Positions 54,080 to 62,800 of a DNA stretch of 64,000 nt are shown in pieces. The number at the start of each line of letters is the position of its first letter. The stretch's first letter is position 1. The DNA comes from Martinezella calliandrae. GTDB taxonomy: Bacteria; Pseudomonadota; Alphaproteobacteria; Rhizobiales; Rhizobiaceae. Below the pieces are notes generated by a model. It saw only the letters and a program-made list of their open reading frames with translations, made no database searches and had not been told where the DNA came from. Made by a program: the position numbers and the translations under genes. Location: contig NZ_JARFYN010000006.1 of assembly GCF_030272695.1 (NCBI RefSeq), positions 62,001 through 126,000 of the forward strand, read 5' to 3'.

Positions 54080-54988
54080 TTATGCGGTGGCTTCCACCAC
54101 GCGCAGTGCCTTGGCACGTTCCAGCGCATCCTTCTGCACAGCTTCCTGGACTTTTTCGAAGGCACGGACTTCGATCTGGCGCACGCGTTCGCGGCTGATG
54201 TCGAATTCGGCCGAGAGGTCTTCCAGCGTAACCGGCTCCTCGGCGAGACGGCGAGCCTCGAAGATGCGGCGTTCACGGTCGTTCAACACGCTCATGGCGC
54301 GGGCCAGCATGCGCCGGCGCGTGTCAAGTTCGTCCTGCTCGATCAGCACGTCTTCCTGGCTGTCGTGATCGTCCACCAGCCAATCCTGCCACTGGCCGGA
54401 ATCACCTTCCGCGGCCTTGATCGGCGCATTCAGCGAAGCGTCGCCCGAGAGGCGGCGGTTCATCGAAACGACCTCTTCCTCGGAGACGTTCAGCTTGGTG
54501 GCGATCTCGGAGACATGTTCCGGCTTCAAATCGCCGTCATCGATGGCCTGGATACGACCCTTTAGGCGGCGCAGGTTGAAGAACAGACGCTTCTGATTCG
54601 CGGTCGTGCCCATTTTCACCAGCGACCACGAACGCAGAATATATTCCTGGATCGAGGCCTTAATCCACCACATGGCATAGGTTGCCAGGCGGAAGCCGCG
54701 TTCCGGATCAAACTTTTTGACGGCCTGCATCAAGCCGACATTGCCTTCCGACACGACCTCGCCGATCGGCAGGCCATAGCCGCGATAGCCCATGGCGATC
54801 TTAGCCACGAGACGCAAATGACTGGTGACGAGCTTATGCGCAGCCTGACGGTCGGCATGTTCCGCATAGCGCTTGGCGAGCATATACTCTTCCTGCGGCT
54901 CCAACATCGGAAACTTGCGAATCTCGTCGAGATAACGATTGAGGCCGGCTTCACCGGCGGTAATGGACGGCAAGGTATTACGGGTCAT
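54080..54988 (-). CDS. rpoH: Heat-shock sigma factor RpoH (sigma-32)
   Basis: The 302-residue protein has sigma-70 regions 2 and 4 (GEVVSEGNVGLMQAVKKFDP, then ERGFRLATYAMWWIK; TLEDLSAEFDISRERVRQIE). The RpoH box QKRLFFNLRRLKG near residue 130 separates it from RpoD. It directs transcription of chaperone and protease genes under heat and other stress. Rhizobia often have two rpoH genes; which copy this is cannot be told for certain, though its neighbourhood fits rpoH1. The leader is AGGAGGGTGCATTC. Confidence 0.96.
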   Translation of the reverse strand: MTRNTLPSITAGEAGLNRYLDEIRKFPMLEPQEEYMLAKRYAEHADRQAAHKLVTSHLRLVAKIAMGYRGYGLPIGEVVSEGNVGLMQAVKKFDPERGFRLATYAMWWIKASIQEYILRSWSLVKMGTTANQKRLFFNLRRLKGRIQAIDDGDLKPEHVSEIATKLNVSEEEVVSMNRRLSGDASLNAPIKAAEGDSGQWQDWLVDDHDSQEDVLIEQDELDTRRRMLARAMSVLNDRERRIFEARRLAEEPVTLEDLSAEFDISRERVRQIEVRAFEKVQEAVQKDALERAKALRVVEATA

Positions 54989-55239
54989 GAATGCACCCTC
55001 CTATTCGAGATCTGGCCCCTTCTGGAGGCGTATTGCGCGCCCTTTGCGAAGCAGACCAAGGCGTGCAGGTCACGAAGACCCCGCACTAAACCAATATGTA
55101 GATAAGTACGGCGAAACAGTGATTCAAGAATGCAGTCACGCAAGAGTTACATCGGCGCGACAGCCATGCCCGCCGTAATGCTCGCCCTTTAGACTATTCT
55201 CTCGAACACTCCGGTCCCGCGAGATTGAGCCACCTCAGC

Positions 55240-55262
55240 CCCAAAACGCATCGCGTTTTGGG
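55240..55262. repeat. Perfect 10-bp palindromic hairpin CCCAAAACGC-ATC-GCGTTTTGGG
   Basis: It lies in the 483-bp gap between rpoH and the NmrA-family gene (54989-55471), which otherwise holds the rpoH promoter region. Just beyond it, on the minus strand near 55307-55363, a short reading frame ends in ELGWTPASW and a stop; it may be a gene remnant, but this is weak. Confidence 0.5.
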
Positions 55263-55395
55263 TAATTGCGGGGCGCACGCGCCGGAGATCCGTTTCAGTT
55301 TGATTATAGGCTACCAAGAGGCCGGCGTCCAGCCGAGCTCGGTAGCGCTCTTTTCTGTCGATCCATGCCGGCGAGGCGCGCAGCTGAAAAAAACC

Positions 55396-55424
55396 TTGAC
55401 CTTAAGAGCATATACTCCTATCTA
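55396..55424 (+). promoter_or_regulatory. Sigma-70-like promoter of the NmrA-SDR-marR cassette
   Basis: TTGACC is followed after exactly 17 nt by TATCTA. The spacer contains AGAGCATATACTC (55405-55417), a degenerate copy of the palindrome at 55435-55448, so a repressor bound there would block RNA polymerase. Confidence 0.6.
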
Positions 55425-55434
55425 AGCGTGCATA

Positions 55435-55448
55435 AGAGCATATGCTCT
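55435..55448. promoter_or_regulatory. Perfect palindrome AGAGCATATGCTCT, candidate MarR operator
   Basis: A 14-bp perfect palindrome lies just after the promoter, with a second imperfect copy 30 bp upstream between -35 and -10. The fourth gene of the cassette encodes a MarR protein, the likely ligand of both sites. Confidence 0.6.
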
Positions 55449-55471
55449 CATTTGACAAAGGAGATGCGATC

Positions 55472-56353
55472 ATGAGCGAAGCTGAGATACTTGTAAGTGG
55501 TGCGACGGGACGGACTGGAGGCGCCGCGATCGACGAACTCCTGAGGATGGGCAAAAGCGTGCGTGCCTACGTGCGCTCGGACGATGAGAGGGCGGCGGCG
55601 CTGAGGCTGCGTGGGGTCGATATCGCTGTCGGCGATTTCACCAACATCGATCACATTCGAGCGGCGATGGAAGGTGTCCGGTCGGCGTATTTTCTTCACC
55701 CGATCGCACCAGGCATCCTTGGCGCTGCGACCTATTTCGCACAAGCTGCAAAGGAAGCGGGTGTTGGCGCGATCGTAAACATGTCGCAGATTTCGGCGCG
55801 CCGAGAGTCGGCAAGCCATGCAGCGCAGGACCATTGGATCTCCGAGCGAGTCTTTGACTGGTCAGGCGTTTCGACCACACATCTTCGCCCCACGTTTTTC
55901 GCGGACTGGCTCGCTTATCCCCATTTCGCCAAGGAAATCTGGGCGACGAAGAAGATCTCGTTCCCCTTCGAGAGCGGGCGGCATGCGCCTATCGCTTCCG
56001 ATGATCAGGGCCGGGTGATCGCTCATGTCCTGGCGAAGCCGAAGGGCCATGAAGGCAAGATCTATCCGCTCCACGGTCCGGTCGAGATGAACTACACCGA
56101 AATCGCTGCCGTCGTGAGCGACGTGCTCGGGGTGAAGATCGAATATGCGCCGAGCTCGAAAGAGGCGTTCAAGGATAAGATGGAAAATCTGTACAAGTTC
56201 CCGCCGTTCCTTGTGCAGCACCTCGTCGAAGTCGCCCAAAACTATCGTGACGGCATCTTTTCGGGCACCAACGATTTAGTCGAGACGATTACCGGAACAC
56301 CGGCGCTCTCGGTCCAACAGTTCGTCACCAACAATCGCGCAGCCTTCGTGTGA
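55472..56353 (+). CDS. NmrA-family NAD(P)-binding protein
   Basis: The 293-residue atypical SDR has the NADP motif LVSGATGRTGGAAIDELL and HLRPTFFADWL in the middle, but no YxxxK catalytic pair in the usual place. This matches NmrA/HSCARG or QorB-like redox sensors and quinone reductases. The ATG at 55472 has AAGGAGATGCGATC; the longer frame begins inside the operator. It is the first gene of a MarR-controlled cassette. Confidence 0.88.
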   Translation: MSEAEILVSGATGRTGGAAIDELLRMGKSVRAYVRSDDERAAALRLRGVDIAVGDFTNIDHIRAAMEGVRSAYFLHPIAPGILGAATYFAQAAKEAGVGAIVNMSQISARRESASHAAQDHWISERVFDWSGVSTTHLRPTFFADWLAYPHFAKEIWATKKISFPFESGRHAPIASDDQGRVIAHVLAKPKGHEGKIYPLHGPVEMNYTEIAAVVSDVLGVKIEYAPSSKEAFKDKMENLYKFPPFLVQHLVEVAQNYRDGIFSGTNDLVETITGTPALSVQQFVTNNRAAFV

Positions 56354-56383
56354 ACGTAGCGAAGGCAAATCGGGGATTTTGCA

Positions 56384-56758
56384 ATGTCACATGCTCAAAA
56401 TGAACGCCATCCCTTTCTCGATGACCTGACCACCGACGCGAAGCTGACCAGCTCCGTGCTGCGAGGGTCCGTCATTGGACGCGACCAGATCAGGCTCGCC
56501 GTGAACGCCGTCGGAACCTTCTATGCCTCGCAGACGCCGACGTTCCTTCAGACCGTCGGCTCCCGGCTCTTCCTCGAATATGAGGCCGTTTTGACGAACG
56601 GGGAGAAGCTTTCCGCCGTCGTGGTCGTCGATCACGACCCCGACGGTTCGGTACCTCAGGTCAGCGTGCGGATGAGTCCGCTTGGCTCTGTTTTATCGCT
56701 CGCCGCCCATTTGCGCGGAGCGCTCTCCGGGCAATTGCCGGAAGGGCTTTTTCTTTGA
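56384..56758 (+). CDS. Small NTF2/SnoaL-like protein
   Basis: The 124-residue protein has the size and pattern of an NTF2-like fold: FLDDLTTDAKLTSSVLRGSV near residue 11 and FLEYEAVLTNGEKLSAVVVV near 63. Such proteins are small isomerases, cyclases or ligand-binding partners of redox enzymes. It lies 30 nt after the NmrA gene and 71 nt before the SDR gene. No catalytic residues can be assigned with confidence. Confidence 0.72.
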   Translation: MSHAQNERHPFLDDLTTDAKLTSSVLRGSVIGRDQIRLAVNAVGTFYASQTPTFLQTVGSRLFLEYEAVLTNGEKLSAVVVVDHDPDGSVPQVSVRMSPLGSVLSLAAHLRGALSGQLPEGLFL

Positions 56759-56829
56759 ACCCAACCGACCGCCAGGCCAGCGACAGAGATCGTTTGTCCC
56801 GACCTGCGGCCCCAGAAAGGAAAATTGCT

Positions 56830-57546
56830 ATGGACATCGCCAACAATACCGTCTTCATCACCGGTGCCAATCGCGGTCTGGGCCTGGCCTTCGCGCGCGA
56901 GGCACTTCGCCGGGGAGCATCGAAAGTCTACGCGGGCATGCGCAACACGAGCGGCTTCGACCAGCCGGGCATCGTCCCGGTCAGGATCGATGTCACAGAC
57001 AAGGTATCGATCGCCGCAGCCGCAGAACTGGCAGCGGATACGACACTGTTAATTAACAACGCAGGGATCGCCGCCTTGATCGACGGACCACTGGCAGCCG
57101 ATGTCGAAACGCAGTCGCAGCGTCTCTTCGATACCAATTATTATGGCGTAGTGCGTGTCACACAGGCCTTCGAGCAGATCCTGTCGGCCAAGCCGCATGC
57201 GGCCATCATTAACGTGCTGTCTGATATTGTATGGCTTCCGCGGCCCTTTCTGACGCCATATGCGGCATCCAAGGCGGCGGCATGGAGCTATACGAACCAG
57301 CTTCGCTTCCACCTTCGCGATCGCGGCATCGAGGTCCTCGGCTTGCACGTCGGATTCGTGGATACGGATCTGACCAACGGCATTGACGTGCCGAAGGCCA
57401 GCCCGGAGGACGTTGTGCGCCAGACCTATGACGCGCTCGCCGCTGGTAAGAGCGAGATCATGGCCGATCAGGGCACGGCGTTGCTGAAGAGCACGCTTGC
57501 AGCCGAAGTGCCCGGCTACATCACCCCGCCGGAAGGGGTATTCTAA
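56830..57546 (+). CDS. Short-chain dehydrogenase/reductase
   Basis: The 238-residue SDR has VFITGANRGLGLAFAREALR at the N-terminus, LLINNAGIAALIDG near residue 77, and the YAASKAA tyrosine-lysine motif near 147. The usual catalytic serine region reads NVLSDIVWLPR. The ATG at 56830 follows AAAGGAAAATTGCT. Its place in the cassette suggests reduction of a carbonyl or quinone whose ligand form is sensed by the MarR protein (inference). Confidence 0.9.
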   Translation: MDIANNTVFITGANRGLGLAFAREALRRGASKVYAGMRNTSGFDQPGIVPVRIDVTDKVSIAAAAELAADTTLLINNAGIAALIDGPLAADVETQSQRLFDTNYYGVVRVTQAFEQILSAKPHAAIINVLSDIVWLPRPFLTPYAASKAAAWSYTNQLRFHLRDRGIEVLGLHVGFVDTDLTNGIDVPKASPEDVVRQTYDALAAGKSEIMADQGTALLKSTLAAEVPGYITPPEGVF

Positions 57547-57641
57547 CTCCGGCGATGGTCGAAGCAGCAGTGGAGCGCGGACTTTCTTCGGCCTCGCGCC
57601 CACGGCGCTTTGATAGGGATTTGGGATCGAAAGGAACTACA

Positions 57642-58103
57642 ATGTTGTCGGCCAACCAACCGCTTGGAATCGATCAGTGCAACTGCTCTGCCATGAGAAA
57701 GGCGAGCCGACAGATCACGCGGTTCTATGATGATCATCTCGAGCCAGCCGGACTGCGCATTACGCAATTTCTCATTCTGGCGGCTCTCGGGGAGGCTGAC
57801 GGTGCCACGGTCAATGTTCTCGCCGAACGGCTCGATATCGAACGGACGGCGATGGGAAAGATGATCGGCTTCCTGGAACGCGACGGGTTCGTTTCCATCA
57901 AGCCGTCCCCGCTGGACGGCAGGGTCCGTATCGTTGAACTCACCAAGGAGGGCCGTCTCCTGCGCAAGAGAGCGGAGCCTCTCTGGGAGAGGGCCCAACA
58001 AGAATTCGAGCAGTTGAACGGGGCCGCAAACGTCGCAACTCTGCGCCGGGGATTAAGGGAAATCGCTATCGGCGATTCCGCGAAGGTGTCATCCGAAGAC
58101 TAA
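57642..58103 (+). CDS. MarR-family transcriptional regulator
   Basis: The 153-residue protein has the winged helix-turn-helix of MarR (VNVLAERLDIERTAMGKMIG, then FLERDGFVSIKPSPLDGRVR, about 58-100). A CNCSAMRKASRQITRFYDDH N-terminus has two close cysteines that could sense oxidation or electrophiles. It is the last gene of the cassette and lies 95 nt after the SDR gene with its own AAAGGAACTACA leader. It probably represses the cassette by binding the AGAGCATATGCTCT palindrome. Confidence 0.9.
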   Translation: MLSANQPLGIDQCNCSAMRKASRQITRFYDDHLEPAGLRITQFLILAALGEADGATVNVLAERLDIERTAMGKMIGFLERDGFVSIKPSPLDGRVRIVELTKEGRLLRKRAEPLWERAQQEFEQLNGAANVATLRRGLREIAIGDSAKVSSED

Positions 58104-58179
58104 AGCTTCGGAGTGATTGCTTGGTAGAGGCCAATCACCAATCTGCTGCCGGCCCCTTCAAGCAATTCGCAGGCGCTTC

Positions 58180-59211
58180 TCAAGCCCGCAAGGCTTCTGC
58201 CAGTTCTTCCATATCGTCCGGCAGAGGCACTTCGAAATGCATCACCTCACCGGTGCGGGGATGTTCGAATTGCAGGAGATAGGCGTGAAGCGCCTGACGG
58301 GGGAAGCGGTTGACGACTTGCTTGGCGGTGTCCGGTAGCAGGTTGGCCTTGGTCTTGAAACCGCCGCCATAGACGGCGTCGCCGAGCAGGGGGTTGCCGA
58401 TATGCGCCATGTGGACGCGAATCTGGTGGGTGCGTCCGGTTTCGAGATGGCAATCGACCAATGAGGCGAGGGCGCTGGCGTCCGGGGCCTCGTGAAAGCG
58501 TTCAATTACTTCATAATGTGTGATCGCCTCGTCGGCGTCCTGATTGTCCGCACGCTTGACGGCACGTCGGGTCCGGTCGCTGGTGGAGCGGCCGAGCGGC
58601 GCGTCGATGGTGCCGATCAATTGGCGGGGGCGGCCCCAGACGATTGCTTGATAGGCGCGTTCCAGCGACGTGGTGCGGCCATGGTCTGCGAATTGCAGGG
58701 ACAGATGGCGATGGGCAATATCGTTCTTGGCGACGACCATGACGCCGCTCGTGTCCTTGTCCAGCCGGTGGACGATGCCGGGCCGGCGCACGCCGCCGAT
58801 ACCGGAGAGGCTGTCGCCACAATGATGGATCAGCGCGTTGACCAGCGTCCCCGTCCAGTTGCCGGCCGCGGGGTGAACGACGAGGCCGGCGGGCTTGGAG
58901 ATGACGATGACGTCGTCGTCCTCGTAGAGCACGTCGAGCGGGATGTCTTCGCCCTGCGGCGTCGGATCTTCAGGTTCGGGTAGCGTGATCTCATAGGTAT
59001 CGCCCGGGCGCACCTTGCGCTTGGCGTCGGTAACCGGGGTGCCGTAGAGCAGGACGGCATTGTTCTTGATCAAGGCCTGGATCCGGCTGCGGGAAAACTC
59101 TTCTCCGACCTGTGCGGTCAACCATGCATCAAGCCGGCCTTCGGCTGTTTCGTCGGCGGTTAGGACTTTTCTAATGCCCGCGGCTTCTTTAAAGGGGTCG
59201 CTCAAACGCAT
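58180..59211 (-). CDS. rluD: RluA-family pseudouridine synthase (RluD-like)
   Basis: The 343-residue protein has an S4 RNA-binding domain at about 12-75 (GRLDAWLTAQVGEEFSRSRI, then QALIKNNAVLLYG). The RluA/RluD catalytic block RPGIVHRLDKDTSGVMVVAK near 140 holds the catalytic aspartate. It probably makes pseudouridines in helix 69 of 23S rRNA. The ATG at 59211 is preferred; an upstream ATG at 59253 is possible. Close pairing of rluD with rpoH is common in alphaproteobacteria; here four genes lie between them. Confidence 0.9.
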   Translation of the reverse strand: MRLSDPFKEAAGIRKVLTADETAEGRLDAWLTAQVGEEFSRSRIQALIKNNAVLLYGTPVTDAKRKVRPGDTYEITLPEPEDPTPQGEDIPLDVLYEDDDVIVISKPAGLVVHPAAGNWTGTLVNALIHHCGDSLSGIGGVRRPGIVHRLDKDTSGVMVVAKNDIAHRHLSLQFADHGRTTSLERAYQAIVWGRPRQLIGTIDAPLGRSTSDRTRRAVKRADNQDADEAITHYEVIERFHEAPDASALASLVDCHLETGRTHQIRVHMAHIGNPLLGDAVYGGGFKTKANLLPDTAKQVVNRFPRQALHAYLLQFEHPRTGEVMHFEVPLPDDMEELAEALRA

Positions 59212-59255
59212 TTCTCCGGCGCCAAGGGCGCTCTCTAGGGAATAAGGACGCATCG

Positions 59256-59633
59256 ATGACGAATCTCGAGCCAGACGATCAAGAGGAAAAGCCCCTCGAT
59301 CCGGCCCTGGAAAGTGTCCGACGCAAGATGGTCCGCCTGCAGATCGTCTCAGCTGCCATCATGGTGGTGAGCCTTATGGCGGTGTTCGGCGCCGTTGTCT
59401 ACAAGACGATGCGCCCCGCGCCGAAGGCAGTAGGCTCTACCGCGTCGAATATTCCCGCCGATGCGCCCGTTATAGTCACCGCCGCACTGCCGAAGGGATT
59501 CACCGTGCAGTCCACGGCGCTCTCCGGAAACCAGGTGCTGTTTTATGGCACGCTCGCGAGCGGCCAGCGTCAGGCCGTTGTCTTTGATTACGGCATTGGC
59601 CGCATCGTCGCGACCATATCGCTGCCCAACTGA
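59256..59633 (+). CDS. Small single-span membrane protein of unknown function
   Basis: The 125-residue protein has a charged N-terminus (MTNLEPDDQEEKPLDPALES), one membrane helix at about 28-48 (LQIVSAAIMVVSLMAVFGAV), and a short periplasmic beta-rich tail (QVLFYGTLASGQRQAVVFDY). It resembles small alphaproteobacterial membrane proteins found beside rluD. It is divergent from the rluD-type gene and 10 nt before the methyltransferase gene. Confidence 0.78.
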   Translation: MTNLEPDDQEEKPLDPALESVRRKMVRLQIVSAAIMVVSLMAVFGAVVYKTMRPAPKAVGSTASNIPADAPVIVTAALPKGFTVQSTALSGNQVLFYGTLASGQRQAVVFDYGIGRIVATISLPN

Positions 59634-59643
59634 CGTCATTTTG

Positions 59644-60474
59644 ATGATGGGCGACCGGCTGATCGAGATCACGCATCCTGACGATCCGCGCATCGCCGAG
59701 TTTCGCCATATCCGCGAACGCGACCTGACCGGCCGCGAGAACCGTTTCATTGCAGAGGGTACGGTGGTGCTGCGGCTTCTGGCGCAAGCACATGCGGCAG
59801 GCGGAGACTTCGTTGCCGAAAAGGTGCTGCTTTTGCGCAACCGGGCCGCGGGGCTGGAGGAGACCATCGCGGCCTTCCCGCCTGCCGTGCCTGTTTATGT
59901 TGCCGAAGCCTCGGTGCTGGACGGCATCGTCGGCTTCCATCTGCACCGCGGCGTGCTCGCTCTCGGCCGGCGCGGGGCGCAAACCGATATCGATGCCTTC
60001 CTCGATCGGTTGCCGAAGCGGGCGCTTGTCCTTGCCGGCTGCGGCATTTCCAATCACGACAATGTCGGTTCGATGTTCCGCAATGCCGCCGCCTTCGGCG
60101 CCGACGCGGTGCTGCTCGACGAAACCTGCTGCGATCCGCTGTATCGCAAGGCGCTGCGCGTATCGGTGGGCTCGGTGCTGACCGTCCCATATTGCCGTCA
60201 GCTGAGCGATGTCGATCTGCTGACCGCGCTTTCGGGGCGCGGCTTTTCTGTCTGGAGCCTGTCCCCTCGCGGCGAGGTCGATATTCGCGCTGTTCCGCCG
60301 GCTGATCGCGTGGCGCTGGTGGTCGGTAGAGAGGGGGAGGGGCTGCCGCAGAAGATCCTGTCGGCTTTTGGCAGCCTGCGGATACCGCAGGCGCCAGGCC
60401 TCGACAGCTTGAACGTGGCAACGGCGAGCGGTATTGCGCTCTTTGCGCTGGCGTCCCTGATAAGACGTGTCTGA
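59644..60474 (+). CDS. TrmH/SpoU-family RNA methyltransferase
   Basis: The 276-residue protein has an N-terminal RNA-binding substrate domain and a SPOUT catalytic domain with the three knot motifs: NHDNVGSMFRNAAAFGADAV near residue 138, ALVVGREGEGLPQKIL near 223, and APGLDSLNVATASGIALFAL near 248. It methylates ribose in tRNA or rRNA using SAM. Two consecutive ATGs (59644 and 59647) are possible starts. A longer frame overlapping the previous gene was rejected. Confidence 0.9.
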   Translation: MMGDRLIEITHPDDPRIAEFRHIRERDLTGRENRFIAEGTVVLRLLAQAHAAGGDFVAEKVLLLRNRAAGLEETIAAFPPAVPVYVAEASVLDGIVGFHLHRGVLALGRRGAQTDIDAFLDRLPKRALVLAGCGISNHDNVGSMFRNAAAFGADAVLLDETCCDPLYRKALRVSVGSVLTVPYCRQLSDVDLLTALSGRGFSVWSLSPRGEVDIRAVPPADRVALVVGREGEGLPQKILSAFGSLRIPQAPGLDSLNVATASGIALFALASLIRRV

Positions 60475-60497
60475 ATTTTCAGTTTTGTATCGAGCTT

Positions 60498-61691
60498 TTA
60501 TCGCTGTTTGGGCAACAGCGCCGCAGCGCGTTCAGCCAGGCTGAGGCGTCCACCTTTCTCCGAGACGCTCGTTTCCTTAGGTAGGAGATCGAAGATTGGC
60601 GATTTGTCGCCTTCTCTGAGTGCGGTCAGCGCCACCATGTTGGCAGCGATGGTGGCGATCTCCTCTCGCATGGCTTGGTCATGCGAGGGCGAGCGGGATT
60701 TGAGCAGGCGGTCGGAAAGGGCTGCGGCGCGGTTGCGCGCCTCTTCCGTCATCTGAGCAGTATCGTCTTCCACATTGCGCTCCGCTTCTGCCGCGTTGGC
60801 GCCAGCGTCGACAATCTCCACGACCTTCGGTCCGGCCGGTGGCTTCGAGCCCTTGGCGCGCTTGCCGGATGGGACAAGACCGGCGGCCCGAAGCACACGG
60901 CGGGCTTCCTGCGCCTCGGCACTGGTCGTTTCCAGCTTCTCCTTCAGGCGCGCCACATCCTGAACGTGGCGTTCGATCGCAGTTTCCTTGTCGGCCTTGT
61001 CGGCAATCTCGCGATCCAGCCGCTCCTCAAGCCGCTGAGCCTTGTCGCTTTCCTGGCCTAGCCGCAATTCTGCATCCTTTGCACGCAGGCTTGCAAGGTT
61101 CAGGTCCTGGCGCAGCGTGTCGCGCTCATCTCGCAACGTGCTGATGCGGAGCTTCAGGCTTTCGATTTCGGTCTCTCGGGTCGCAAGATCGATCTTCATG
61201 TTGTCTGCGTCGGAAGCCATCTTGGTCATGCGCTTGCGCAAAGTGTCGATGTCGGCATCCTTCTCGGCACTGACCTGTTCGGCAGCATGGATGCCGGATT
61301 TGAGCTGGCTGATATAGCTCTCCTCACGGCGCAGGCGCGAGCGCAGCTCACCGGCTTCGACCTCCATGTCGTCGATCCGCGTCCGCAATTCGCTGTTTTC
61401 AGAGGCGAAACGACCAGCTTCCTGCTGAAGCTTGCCGTTGTGAATCTGTAGGGCGACGCTCTTGTCGCGTTCCTGTGTCAGCGCCTGTTCGGTTTTGGCG
61501 TTTTCGGCAGCAAAGAGGGCGCGCGCCATGTCCTTCTGCGCCCGCACCTCTTGCGGGCTGAGCGGCATGGTCGCCTTCAGTCGTTTTTCCGTAAACCAGA
61601 CTATACGGCGGTGAATTGCAGGCGCGACGAGGAAGACCAGAAAGGCGGCGGTCAGAAAGCCCAATCCAAACAACAGAGCGAATTCAATCAC
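60498..61691 (-). CDS. Membrane-anchored coiled-coil protein of unknown function
   Basis: The 397-residue protein has one N-terminal membrane helix (FALLFGLGFLTAAFLVFLVA) followed by a long coiled coil at about 55-270 (heptad-rich, LKLRISTLRDERDTLRQDLN). A charged linker leads to a conserved-looking tail (MREEIATIAANMVALTALRE). The layout is that of an inner-membrane anchored scaffold. I do not recognise a family function. Confidence 0.8.
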   Translation of the reverse strand: MIEFALLFGLGFLTAAFLVFLVAPAIHRRIVWFTEKRLKATMPLSPQEVRAQKDMARALFAAENAKTEQALTQERDKSVALQIHNGKLQQEAGRFASENSELRTRIDDMEVEAGELRSRLRREESYISQLKSGIHAAEQVSAEKDADIDTLRKRMTKMASDADNMKIDLATRETEIESLKLRISTLRDERDTLRQDLNLASLRAKDAELRLGQESDKAQRLEERLDREIADKADKETAIERHVQDVARLKEKLETTSAEAQEARRVLRAAGLVPSGKRAKGSKPPAGPKVVEIVDAGANAAEAERNVEDDTAQMTEEARNRAAALSDRLLKSRSPSHDQAMREEIATIAANMVALTALREGDKSPIFDLLPKETSVSEKGGRLSLAERAAALLPKQR

Positions 61692-61822
61692 GGCGCAGCC
61701 AGCATCTAGGAGTTGTTTTCGATCTCAATAAAGTGGTTAAGCAAATGATTAAGCATGGGGCAGGCGCGCGGGCAAGCATTTAAATCCGATATGGTTTATC
61801 GGCGGGCCGGAGTTCTATCACA

Positions 61823-61849
61823 AGAAAAGGCCCGCGATCTGCGCGGGCC
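61823..61849 (-). terminator. Rho-independent terminator after the DUF1134-type gene
   Basis: On the minus strand GGCCCGCG-CAGAT-CGCGGGCC is followed by TTTTCTTG. It is 35 nt downstream of the stop codon. Confidence 0.85.
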
Positions 61850-61883
61850 AGGCAACACGATAAGCGGGAATGTCGTCGCGGGA

Positions 61884-62495
61884 TCAGAAAGGATTCCATG
61901 TCGGGTTCGGCGTAACCTTGAGGTAGCCGAGGTTGACGCCGAGACGAGCGCCGAGGCCGGTGCGGATCGGCACCAGCACGATGTCGTTGTTCTTCAGCAC
62001 GGTCATGCCGACGCCGGCGACGACGAAGGCCTGGCCGCTGACACCGCCAAAGCGGGTGTAGACGCTGTCGACGCTTGGCAGGTCGTAGACCAGCATCATG
62101 ACGCGGGTGCCCTGACCGCCGTAATCGAGGCCAAGCGAGGGACCCTGCCAATAAAGCGGGTGCTCGCCGGCATTCTTAGTGTTGAGCTGGCCTTCGCCAT
62201 AGGTCAGTCCGGCGATGAAGGCGCCAGAACCTTCCTGGCCGAGGATATAGCCATTCGGCAGGCCATATTGCTGGAAGGCCCGCTCGACCACCTTGGCGAG
62301 GCCGCCGCTCGTCGAGCCGAAGAAGGAGTGGCCGGCATCGACGATTTCCTGCATCGAATATTCGTTGTTGGCTGCGGCGGCTGCCTGACGAACCGGCAAT
62401 GCGAAGCTTACCAATGCAACCAGGGCTAAGATCAGCCCGAGGCCGACCGTTCTCGTGCCGAGGCTTGGCATTCTCTTCAGGAGTTGATAGCGCAT
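61884..62495 (-). CDS. DUF1134-family exported protein
   Basis: The 203-residue protein has a signal peptide (GLILALVALVSFALPVRQAA) and the DUF1134 core, EIVDAGHSFFGSTSGGLAKV followed by VERAFQQYGLPNGYILGQEG. It resembles the SYLF/Ysc84 lipid-binding group in its GLDYGGQGTRVMMLVYDL and GVGMTVLKNND blocks. A periplasmic or membrane-associated role is likely. The ATG at 62495 follows CGGATGACTGTC; an ATG at 62504 is also possible. Confidence 0.88.
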   Translation of the reverse strand: MRYQLLKRMPSLGTRTVGLGLILALVALVSFALPVRQAAAAANNEYSMQEIVDAGHSFFGSTSGGLAKVVERAFQQYGLPNGYILGQEGSGAFIAGLTYGEGQLNTKNAGEHPLYWQGPSLGLDYGGQGTRVMMLVYDLPSVDSVYTRFGGVSGQAFVVAGVGMTVLKNNDIVLVPIRTGLGARLGVNLGYLKVTPNPTWNPF

Positions 62496-62666
62496 GACAG
62501 TCATCCGTTCATCATGGTCGGGGCAATGGAGCGGATGCGCCGCGCATTCTGATGAACGCGCTGAGTACACCTCGCTCCTCAGTCCAGACCGCTCCGTCCA
62601 TGTGCCGCACGGCGAATCGCGTACGAAAGGGTCTGGTGGTGATGAATGCATTTTGCGTCGATCATC

Positions 62667-62681
62667 TTAACAATCGGTTTA
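62667..62681. promoter_or_regulatory. CtrA-box-like site upstream of chpT
   Basis: TTAA-N7-TTTA matches the CtrA consensus TTAA-N7-TTAA in 7 of 8 bases. It sits in the 305-bp gap between the DUF1134-type gene and chpT, 119 nt before the chpT start. Since ChpT passes phosphate to CtrA, feedback would be reasonable (inference). Confidence 0.4.
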
Positions 62682-62800
62682 CCAAATATGGTGTCTTTAT
62701 GGCGTGCGGTACGCCGCCTGCGGCAATCCTCGGGCAATCTTGCCGTGGCAACGTAGAATCATACTGCGTTCCGCCTTTGTCAGCATTCAGGAGACAATGA

